Source of the DNA: an uncultured Bacilli bacterium
Lineage (GTDB): Bacteria > Bacillota_I > Bacilli_A > RF39 > UBA660
Assembly: GCA_947586295.1 (NCBI GenBank)
Contig: CANPXQ010000023.1
Coordinates: 1-10,351, forward strand
Direction of reading: 5' to 3'
DNA: 10,351 nucleotides
How positions within the stretch are numbered: the first letter of the stretch is position 1; each line of letters starts with the position of its first letter. The notes beneath the pieces are model-generated. The model saw only the letters and a program-made list of their open reading frames with translations, was not told the origin of the DNA and made no database searches. Positions 5,184-10,351 of the stretch are shown in pieces. The translations under genes were made by a program, and so were the position numbers.

Positions 5184-7391
5184 TTAATTTTCATTTTCGT
5201 TATTATTTTCTTTTTTTATTAATACTTCACGAGGTTTAGAACCATTTTGCGGTCCCACAATTCCTCGGGCTTCCAATAAATCCATCATTCGTGCTGCCCG
5301 ATTATAACCAAAGCGAAAACGTCTTTGAATTAAAGAAGCACTAATTTTACCTGTATTAATGGCAAAATCTACGACATCATTATAAGCATCATCTTCATCC
5401 TCAGTATAATTATTAACACCCGTAGAACTACTACTATCGACATTAACAAAATCTTCATTGTATTTAGCTGTCGCTTGTTTTTTACAAAAATCAATTAATC
5501 TTTTTATTTCCTCATCATTAATAAATGAACCTTGAATTCGCGTTGGAGCACTTTCTCCCATTGGAAAATATAACATATCCCCACGACCTAATAATTTTTC
5601 GGCACCCCCTTGATCGAGAATAGTCCGGGAATCTATTTGACTAGAAACGGCAAAAGATATCCGCGATGGAATATTATTTTTAATTAAACCGGTAATAACA
5701 TCCGTCGATGGTCTTTGTGTTGCAACAATTAAATGAATTCCGGCCGCCCGCGCTAATTGCGTTATCCGCGTAATAGAATCTTCAACTTCTTTACTCGCAA
5801 CTAACATTAAATCCGCTAGTTCATCGATAATAGCAACAATATAAGGCATTTTCGGTTCTAAAGCTGTAGGATGTCTTTTATTTTCTTTATCAATTAAAGC
5901 ATTATATCCTTCAATATTTCTTACTTCTTTATCCGAAAATAATTGAAAACGATCATCCATTTCTTTAACTACTTTTTGTAAAGTTAAAGAAGCTTTTTTG
6001 GGATCACTTACAACGGGACATAATAAATGCGGAATTCCATTATAATTAGTTAATTCAACTTTTTTAGGATCTATTAAAACTAATTTTACTTCACTAGGTT
6101 TATAACGCATTAAAATAGAAGCAATAATACCATTTATACAAACTGATTTCCCACTACCCGTCGAACCAGCCACTAATAAATGGGGCATTTTAGTTAAATC
6201 CATAACCCGCGCTTTACCCATTATATCTTTACCTAATGCCGCACATATTTTAGCATTGGATTTTAAATTTTCTTCGGATTCTAAAACTTCTCTTAAAGAT
6301 ACAGCAGCAATAGTTGGATTAGGTATTTCAATACCTATCGTACTTTTACCAGGAATAGGTGCTTGAATTATAACATCTTTAGCCGCCAAGGCTAAAGCTA
6401 TTTCTTTATTAATATTAATAATTCGACTTACTTTAGTTCCACTAGGAACAACTAATTCATATTCCGTTACAGCCGGACCAATATGAATTTCTACAACATT
6501 AGCTTTGATTCCAAAATCCCCTAGTACTCTTTCTAATATTTCTTTATTACTACGCGTAAAATCCGTAGAATTTATCTTTTGAACTTTGATAGGATCAAAT
6601 ATTTCTTTAAAAGTAGGTAAACGATATATTCCCTCATCAAATTCCTCATGAGCTTCGATTTTTACCTCTTCTTTTTCCGGAATATTTTTCACATCATTAA
6701 TATTCGTAATAATAATATTATCTTTTTCCTCTTCATTTTTAATTACGGGTACAACACTGGTTCCATCACTAATAATAACATTATCTTTATTTTCCTCTTT
6801 CTTATTTTTAGAAAATAAACTAGTTATTTTCTTTATTATATCAGCAAAAGAGACATCAAAAAATAAAATAAAGGCAAATATCGTTAAAACAACTAAAACA
6901 ATTATAGTTCCTGTTTTACCAAATAAAGACGCCAGTAAATAAATAAGCACTGCCCCGATAAAACCACCACCAATAATAATAGAAGCTGTTCCATTAGTAT
7001 TTAAAGCCGCACTATCGGGAATAGAAGACATTCGCATCATATAATTTTCATAGGTTTTACTAATTATATCAATTGGTTTTTTTTCTATATTTAAAAATTC
7101 ATAATGACTAAATATTAATAAAGCAATAAATAAGATATATAATCCTATTAATTTGGGATTATTAAATTTTGGCATTTTTCTTTTAAATAACATATAAAAT
7201 CCTAATATTATAATACTTAATAAAATTATTAACCACCAAGTACCCGCTAGAAACATAGCAAATTTTTTAATTAAAGAACCAATAAAACCAAAACCTAAGC
7301 CAATAATACCCACTAATATTAAAATTAAACCGGTTAATTCAACATTCATTTTGGTATTTTTTGTTTCTTTAGCTTTTTTCTTTTTTGCCAT
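5184..7391 (-). CDS. ftsK: FtsK/SpoIIIE-family DNA translocase
   Basis: This 735-residue protein has four or more N-terminal membrane helices (about 20-40, 50-68, 80-98 and 135-180) and a short acidic/basic linker (about 190-260). The alpha domain follows (about 275-390), then the RecA-like motor domain with Walker A GSTGSGKS (409-416), Walker B AIIDELADLM (520-529) and the conserved QLARAAGIHLIVATQRPS segment (545-562). The gamma winged-helix DNA-reading domain is at about 665-725, with SLIQRRFRFGYNRAA. It pumps DNA through the division septum (FtsK) or into the forespore (SpoIIIE). Length and the short linker fit SpoIIIE or Bacillus SftA/FtsK sizes, and sequence alone does not decide between the names. 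Start ATG 7391 has GGTGAG at 5-nt spacing. It heads the - strand gene group. Confidence 0.93.
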   Translation of the reverse strand: MAKKKKAKETKNTKMNVELTGLILILVGIIGLGFGFIGSLIKKFAMFLAGTWWLIILLSIIILGFYMLFKRKMPKFNNPKLIGLYILFIALLIFSHYEFLNIEKKPIDIISKTYENYMMRMSSIPDSAALNTNGTASIIIGGGFIGAVLIYLLASLFGKTGTIIVLVVLTIFAFILFFDVSFADIIKKITSLFSKNKKEENKDNVIISDGTSVVPVIKNEEEKDNIIITNINDVKNIPEKEEVKIEAHEEFDEGIYRLPTFKEIFDPIKVQKINSTDFTRSNKEILERVLGDFGIKANVVEIHIGPAVTEYELVVPSGTKVSRIININKEIALALAAKDVIIQAPIPGKSTIGIEIPNPTIAAVSLREVLESEENLKSNAKICAALGKDIMGKARVMDLTKMPHLLVAGSTGSGKSVCINGIIASILMRYKPSEVKLVLIDPKKVELTNYNGIPHLLCPVVSDPKKASLTLQKVVKEMDDRFQLFSDKEVRNIEGYNALIDKENKRHPTALEPKMPYIVAIIDELADLMLVASKEVEDSITRITQLARAAGIHLIVATQRPSTDVITGLIKNNIPSRISFAVSSQIDSRTILDQGGAEKLLGRGDMLYFPMGESAPTRIQGSFINDEEIKRLIDFCKKQATAKYNEDFVNVDSSSSTGVNNYTEDEDDAYNDVVDFAINTGKISASLIQRRFRFGYNRAARMMDLLEARGIVGPQNGSKPREVLIKKENNNENEN

Positions 7392-7409
7392 TTATTCTCA
7401 CCATAATTA

Positions 7410-7438
7410 ATTATAACTTAAAGTAAGGGTTTTTGCAA
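7410..7438 (-). promoter_or_regulatory. Promoter for ftsK/spoIIIE
   Basis: On the - strand TTGCAA (7438-7433) and TATAAT (7415-7410) are 17 bp apart. The inferred start near 7403 leaves a leader of only about 12 nt. A second - strand TATAAT lies at 7454-7449 without a recognisable -35, an alternative giving a longer leader. Confidence 0.5.
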
Positions 7439-7503
7439 TTTAATTTAGATTATAACCCATACCAAAAATAGGATAATGACTAAGATATATTGAAGGAGGA
7501 AAA

Positions 7504-7944
7504 ATGTTATTTGATGATAATATAGGTTTTACCACTTATGGTATACCACAAGAATTATTTTCAGGATTAATGCCTGATAATATTACTATTACTTCCCCTA
7601 AAGAAGGTTTTATGCGAGGTAATATGTATGAAAAAGAATTTAAACCTTATAAAAACTACACTTATAAAATTTTAAAACCCACTAATAAAAGAAATGAATT
7701 ATTAATGGAAATAATGATGTATGATTTTGCCGTAAACGATTTAAATTTGTCTCTTGATTTACATCCTGATGATGAAAATTTATTTAAAGCTTTTAAAAAA
7801 TATATGGCCTTAGCTTATGAAAAAGAAATGGAATATATTAAAACATATGGTCCTTTACAATTAGATGAAGTATCAGCCACAAAATATAATTGGCTTGATG
7901 ATCCTTGGCCTTGGAATGATACAGAGGAGGCAAAATATGTTTAA
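7504..7944 (+). CDS. cotJB: CotJA-like/CotJB fusion spore coat protein
   Basis: The C-terminal part of this 146-residue protein (about 65-138) is clearly CotJB: LLMEIMMYDFAVNDL, then LDLHPDD, YGPL and the aromatic end YNWLDDPWPW. The first 60 residues are not part of ordinary CotJB. Their core TSPKEGFMRGNMYEKEFKPYKNY (split here: TSPKEGFMRG at 30-39 and PYKNY at 48-52) resembles the SPxEALKxGTLFPELxxPYK pattern of CotJA. In Bacillus cotJA, cotJB and cotJC are three genes of one operon for inner coat proteins made in the mother cell. Here the first two appear joined. GAAGGAGG (7492-7499) precedes ATG 7504. The 3' end overlaps cotJC by 8 nt. I found no convincing sigma-E promoter; a CATACCAA at 7458-7465 resembles its -10 but lacks a -35. 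Confidence 0.82.
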   Translation: MLFDDNIGFTTYGIPQELFSGLMPDNITITSPKEGFMRGNMYEKEFKPYKNYTYKILKPTNKRNELLMEIMMYDFAVNDLNLSLDLHPDDENLFKAFKKYMALAYEKEMEYIKTYGPLQLDEVSATKYNWLDDPWPWNDTEEAKYV

Positions 7945-8494
7945 ATATGTTAAACACTTAAATTATCCAATAAATATTAAGAAAAAAGATTTAACGATGG
8001 CCAAATTATTAATTACACAATTTGGGGGCGCTAATAGTGAACTAGCAGCCGCTTTAAGATATTTTTCTCATAAATATACAATGCCTGATGAAAGAGGAAG
8101 AGCTTTACTTAATGATATCGCTACGGAAGAATTAGGCCATTTAGAAATGATTGGAACGATGGTTCATCAATTATTAAATAATGCTACCATAGAAGAAATT
8201 AAAAAAGCGGGTTTAGAAGCATATTATGCAGATCATAAAAAAGGAATTTACCCAATGAATGCTGCAGGTGTTCCTTTTACCGCCGCTTATATTGAATCTA
8301 CTAGTGATCCAATTGCCAATTTAAGTGAAGATATGGCTGCCGAACAAAAAGCCCGAGCAACTTATGAAAATTTAATTGATTTAGCAACTGATGAAGATAT
8401 AATAGGTCCCTTATTATTCTTAAGACAAAGAGAAATAGTCCATTTTAATCGTTTCAAAGAATTATATGATTATTATAAAAAGAAAGGTTATTAA
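7937..8494 (+). CDS. cotJC: CotJC, manganese-catalase-like spore coat protein
   Basis: This 185-residue protein is the size of B. subtilis CotJC. It shows the four-helix ferritin-like ligand set of manganese catalases: Glu35 (NSELAAALRYF), Glu65 and His68 (EELGHLEM), Glu136 (AAEQKARATYENL), and Glu166 and His169 (REIVHFNRF). A dimanganese site that breaks down hydrogen peroxide is therefore likely. All ligand positions are present. A longer frame is open from 7865, but ATG 7937 has a strong GAGGAGG (7924-7930) at 6-nt spacing, and the family start matches it. It overlaps the end of the CotJA/B gene by 8 nt, so the two are translationally coupled. It ends in a terminator that touches its stop codon. 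Confidence 0.92.
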   Translation: MFKYVKHLNYPINIKKKDLTMAKLLITQFGGANSELAAALRYFSHKYTMPDERGRALLNDIATEELGHLEMIGTMVHQLLNNATIEEIKKAGLEAYYADHKKGIYPMNAAGVPFTAAYIESTSDPIANLSEDMAAEQKARATYENLIDLATDEDIIGPLLFLRQREIVHFNRFKELYDYYKKKGY

Positions 8495-8519
8495 CTAGTC
8501 ATTTATGACTGGTTTTTTT
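8493..8519 (+). terminator. Terminator of the cotJ operon
   Basis: AACTAGTC (8493-8500) pairs with GACTGGTT (8507-8514, one G-T), and a run of seven T follows. The stem starts inside the cotJC stop codon. Confidence 0.85.
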
Positions 8520-8520
8520 C

Positions 8521-8549
8521 TTGTTAAAATATTAAAAGTATGATAATAT
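8521..8549 (+). promoter_or_regulatory. Possible promoter of the thioredoxin-fold-like gene
   Basis: TTGTTA (8521-8526) lies 17 bp before TAATAT (8544-8549), which is preceded by TGA (an extended -10 TGn). Other -10-like hexamers overlap here (TATTAT 8547-8552, TATAAT 8550-8555), so the exact start is uncertain. A promoter is expected because a strong terminator lies immediately upstream. Confidence 0.35.
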
Positions 8550-8573
8550 TATAATTGAAAGGAACGTGGGATA

Positions 8574-9152
8574 ATGGCAGAAGCTAAAAAGAAAGAAAAA
8601 AAAGAAGAAGAAAAAGTTACAAAAAAGAAAAAAACATTAACTAATGAACAATTAAATAAGTATACTTTAATAGCCGGAATAATCGGTTTAATAATTGTCT
8701 TAGGAGTATTTTATTTTATGCGGGTATTTGATGCCCAACGAGCTACAAAAATAAGTGAAAGTTATTTATTAAGTAGTCAAACTATTTCTTTAGAAATTAA
8801 AAACTTAGAAGAAGTATCTTCTATTTTAAAAGAAGCTCCTAGTGAATATTTTGTTTTAATTAATTATACCAAAAATCAAGATACTTATAATTTAGAAAAA
8901 GGTTTAAAACCTTTAATTGATAATTATAATTTAGCCGATCATTTTTATTATTTAGATGTATCAAGTATTAAAGATGAAGATAATTATATTGAAAGAATTA
9001 ATAATGCATTTGATACTGATAAAATAGATAAAATACCAACTATTCTATATTATCGAAATAATAAGTTAGTTGATATTGTTAAAAGAGTTGATAATAATCC
9101 GATTAACGCTGGCGACTTTCAAAAATTATTAGATATATATTTAGACCAATAA
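8574..9152 (+). CDS. Membrane-anchored thioredoxin-fold-like protein without catalytic cysteines
   Basis: This 192-residue protein has a highly charged Lys/Glu cytoplasmic start (1-22), one transmembrane helix (about 30-49) and an outside domain. That domain reads like a thioredoxin fold: beta strand YFVLINYT (92-99), helix (104-118), strand HFYYLDV (123-129), then IPTILYYRNNKLVDIV (154-169), where Ile-Pro-Thr is placed like the cis-proline loop, and a final helix. The strand that would lead into CxxC reads YTKNQDTY, and the whole protein contains no cysteine, so it cannot be a disulfide oxidoreductase. A binding or chaperone-like role is possible. The fold call is inference from pattern, not from a recognised family. 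AAAGGA at 8558-8563 precedes ATG 8574. It is followed by a weak terminator and trmL. Confidence 0.6.
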   Translation: MAEAKKKEKKEEEKVTKKKKTLTNEQLNKYTLIAGIIGLIIVLGVFYFMRVFDAQRATKISESYLLSSQTISLEIKNLEEVSSILKEAPSEYFVLINYTKNQDTYNLEKGLKPLIDNYNLADHFYYLDVSSIKDEDNYIERINNAFDTDKIDKIPTILYYRNNKLVDIVKRVDNNPINAGDFQKLLDIYLDQ

Positions 9153-9163
9153 ATGGTCTTTTT
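9143..9163 (+). terminator. Short terminator or attenuator between the Trx-like gene and trmL
   Basis: AGACCA (9143-9148) pairs with TGGTCT (9154-9159), followed by a run of T to 9163. The stop codon of the upstream gene lies in the loop. The next Shine-Dalgarno is only a few bases further and no promoter fits between, so trmL probably depends on read-through. Confidence 0.6.
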
Positions 9164-9178
9164 AAATGAAGGAGAACT

Positions 9179-9694
9179 ATGATAAATATTGTTTTATATG
9201 AACCTGAAATACCCCAAAACACAGGTAATATTATGCGTAGCTGTATCGCTACTAATAGTAAATTACATTTAATTAAACCATTAGGTTTTAAAATGGATGC
9301 ATCTTCGATTAAAAGAAGTGGTGTTAATTATATCAGTAAATGTGATTATACTATTTATGAAAATTATGAAGACTTTTTAAGTAAAAATAAAGGTACTTTT
9401 TATTATTTAACTAGATATGGTCATAAACCTCATACTACATTTGATTATTCCAATAGTAATGAAAATATTTACTTTGTTTTTGGCAAAGAATCTACAGGCA
9501 TTGATAAAGGTATTTTAAAGCACAATTTAGACCATTGTATGCGCATACCTATGACTAGTAATGTTAGAAGTTTAAATCTCGCTAATACTGTAGCAATTGT
9601 CTTATATGAGGCTTTAAGACAACAAAATTATAATGATTTATTATTTGATGAACCACATAAATCAAAAACGTTATTAGAAGATTATGAAGAATAA
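9179..9694 (+). CDS. trmL: tRNA (cytidine/uridine-34 2'-O)-methyltransferase TrmL
   Basis: This 171-residue SPOUT-superfamily enzyme methylates the ribose of the wobble base of tRNA-Leu species using S-adenosylmethionine. Family motifs are all present: IVLYEPEIPQNTGNIMR (4-20, motif 1, with Asn and Arg at the active site), LIKPLGFKM (31-39), FVFGKESTGI (99-108, motif 2) and IPMTSNVRSLNLANTVAIVL (123-142, motif 3), which forms the SAM-binding trefoil knot. Length is slightly above the usual 155-160 because of a short charged tail. It acts as a cytoplasmic dimer. GAAGGAGAAC precedes ATG 9179. It shares a terminator with the convergent toxin gene. TrmL is the best call; the closely related B. 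subtilis CspR has the same role. Confidence 0.92.
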   Translation: MINIVLYEPEIPQNTGNIMRSCIATNSKLHLIKPLGFKMDASSIKRSGVNYISKCDYTIYENYEDFLSKNKGTFYYLTRYGHKPHTTFDYSNSNENIYFVFGKESTGIDKGILKHNLDHCMRIPMTSNVRSLNLANTVAIVLYEALRQQNYNDLLFDEPHKSKTLLEDYEE

Positions 9695-9705
9695 CTAATT
9701 TTCCA

Positions 9706-9746
9706 AAACAAATAAAACTCTAATTTAAATAGAGTTTTATTTGTTT
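9706..9746. terminator. Bidirectional terminator between trmL and the toxin gene
   Basis: A 16-bp perfect stem (9706-9721 with 9731-9746) surrounds a 9-nt loop. The core AAAACTCT/AGAGTTTT (9714-9721, 9731-9738) is followed in both directions by T-rich sequence. It includes the stop codon of the - strand gene (9739-9737). Confidence 0.8.
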
Positions 9747-10216
9747 GAAATTTCCTCTTCTTTACAAATTAAATTTTTAATAAAATCAATATCAGTAAAA
9801 AATAAATCTAATCCTTTTGCTTTTAATGATAGCATATATTCAAAGTCATCAACAATTTCTTTTTGCGCGGTAGGTGATATTTTAATTATTCTACCATTAA
9901 TTGTATGTCTGCTTTGAATATATTTCTCCAACGTAGGAAAAGCATTTTGAATTAATATAACTTGTTCTCGACCAGCAATTTTTTTAATTAAAATTGATCT
10001 ACAAGAACCAAATTTTTTAACCTTTTTATCAATAATAGATTTATATTTATTTATTTTTGTACTTAAAGGAATAAGCCATAAAATTTTACCATCTTTAATA
10101 GCTAAATACGATGGCCTAGAATGGCCATTTTCGTGATTTATCATTAAACCTTTACCATTGATTAAATCAAAAAATTCGTCCTTGATATGATATAAGTACC
10201 CAGTTTGAACTTTCAT
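9737..10216 (-). CDS. ToxN/AbiQ-superfamily endoribonuclease toxin, CptN-like (type III toxin-antitoxin)
   Basis: This 159-residue protein matches from memory a widespread Firmicutes group annotated as CptIN-type toxin. Visible features are GYLYHIKDEFFDLIN (6-20), then HSRPSYLAIKDGK (32-44), corresponding to the RPY strand of ToxN. The segment WLIPLSTKINKYK (47-59) carries the Ser/Thr-Lys pair expected at the RNA-cleaving site. VILIQNAFPTLEKYI (86-100) follows, and the end is helical. Family toxins cleave RNA and are held inactive by a repeat-containing antitoxin RNA encoded just upstream. Start ATG 10216 has GAGGGGG (10230-10224) at 7-nt spacing. Unusually, an extended -10 promoter lies between the upstream terminator and the gene, so it may be transcribed by itself. 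Assignment to the superfamily is fairly sure, to the CptN branch less so. Confidence 0.75.
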   Translation of the reverse strand: MKVQTGYLYHIKDEFFDLINGKGLMINHENGHSRPSYLAIKDGKILWLIPLSTKINKYKSIIDKKVKKFGSCRSILIKKIAGREQVILIQNAFPTLEKYIQSRHTINGRIIKISPTAQKEIVDDFEYMLSLKAKGLDLFFTDIDFIKNLICKEEEISNK

Positions 10217-10237
10217 ATGACATCCCCCTCAAAAAAC

Positions 10238-10246
10238 ATTATATCA
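10238..10246 (-). promoter_or_regulatory. Extended -10 promoter of the toxin gene
   Basis: On the - strand TGATATAAT (10246-10238) is a perfect extended -10. No -35 is recognisable at 16-18 bp. The inferred start near 10231 gives a leader of about 15 nt, like other leaders in this window. Confidence 0.45.
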
Positions 10247-10251
10247 AATTT

Positions 10252-10285
10252 AAAAAGAAAACTCTATCATTTCTGCAGAGTTTTC
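10252..10285 (-). terminator. Terminator upstream of the toxin gene
   Basis: On the - strand GAAAACTCT (10285-10277) pairs over 9 bp with AGAGTTTTC (10265-10257) around an 11-nt loop, then five T (10256-10252). Its arms contain the same AAAACTCT/AGAGTTTT as the terminator downstream of the toxin. It would end an antitoxin RNA or the gene upstream. Confidence 0.75.
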
Positions 10286-10351
10286 CAACATTTACAACCA
10301 GGATCATTTATAGCTCGCACCACCCGGAAGCGATTAACATTTATATTATAT
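10267..10351 (-). CDS. Unresolved edge segment: possible C-terminus of another gene, or antitoxin RNA
   Basis: A frame is open from the window edge to a TGA at 10269-10267, reading NVNRFRVVRAINDPGCKCWK near its end. I do not recognise this family. The stop lies in the loop of the terminator, a placement also seen for the 8574-9152 gene, which favours a real gene end. The competing view is that this is a structured RNA. The stretch is markedly richer in G and C than its surroundings, a TATAAT lies at 10350-10345 on the same strand, and the order RNA, terminator, toxin is that of type III toxin-antitoxin loci. I see no convincing 35-50-nt tandem repeat: only TAAATGTT twice, 49 nt apart, and an imperfect 11-mer pair 25 nt apart. 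At 85 bases the window cannot decide between them. Confidence 0.3.
   Translation of the reverse strand, partial: YNINVNRFRVVRAINDPGCKCWKTLQK

Noticed and set aside
7865..7936. Upstream extension of the cotJC frame
   Set aside because: It lies within the CotJB coding end in another frame. The strong Shine-Dalgarno and family length support ATG 7937.
10286..10338. T-box-like GGGTGGTGCGAGC on the - strand
   Set aside because: It resembles the T-box motif loosely, but the terminator arms are not complementary to it, no specifier domain is visible, and a toxin is not a T-box target.
1..10351. CRISPR arrays, tRNA or rRNA genes
   Set aside because: No regularly spaced repeats of CRISPR size and no tRNA or rRNA consensus segments were seen on either strand.

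Overview
The window reads as a very AT-rich, low-GC Gram-positive chromosome. Ribosome-binding sites are AGGAGG-like, terminators are short hairpins with T-runs, and Trp is encoded by TGG with no in-frame TGA in the long genes, so the standard bacterial code fits. SpoIVB, a SpoIIIE/FtsK translocase and CotJ spore-coat proteins point to the Bacilli/Clostridia side of the Bacillota. The small, dense gene layout would suit an uncultured gut Bacilli lineage (Erysipelotrichia or RF39-like). That last placement is inference.

Left part (1-2050), accessory in character, all + strand: the 3' end of a transposase gene; a four-helix DUF5684-type membrane protein preceded by an ATG-TAA start-stop; and a stand-alone Fic-domain protein. 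The Fic promoter has three 11-bp direct repeats directly upstream. Next comes a SpoIVB-family serine protease (2156-3124).

Middle part (3146-7391), all - strand: an ftsK/spoIIIE gene followed by a secreted or membrane-anchored protein with a duplicated two-cysteine module, a tail-anchored zinc-ribbon protein and a UPF0316 (DUF5698+DUF2179) membrane protein. The last three are packed with almost no spacing and look like one transcription unit. A type IV pilin-like gene follows with its own good promoter. It converges on spoIVB over 21 bp that hold a terminator.

Right part (7504-9694), + strand: a cotJ operon in which CotJA-like and CotJB sequence sit in one reading frame and overlap cotJC by 8 nt; a membrane-anchored thioredoxin-fold-like protein with no cysteine; and trmL. 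At the right edge (9737-10351, - strand) lies a ToxN/CptN-like endoribonuclease toxin of the type III toxin-antitoxin class. It has an extended -10 promoter of its own and a terminator just upstream. The segment beyond that, running off the window, is either the end of another gene or the antitoxin RNA.

Together the core genes suggest a sporulation and cell-envelope neighbourhood: SpoIVB signalling, DNA translocation into the forespore, coat proteins and a pilin. It is flanked on both sides by mobile or defence-type genes. Leaders are short (about 12-23 nt from inferred start to ATG), and most terminators lie against or across stop codons, so the genome is compact.
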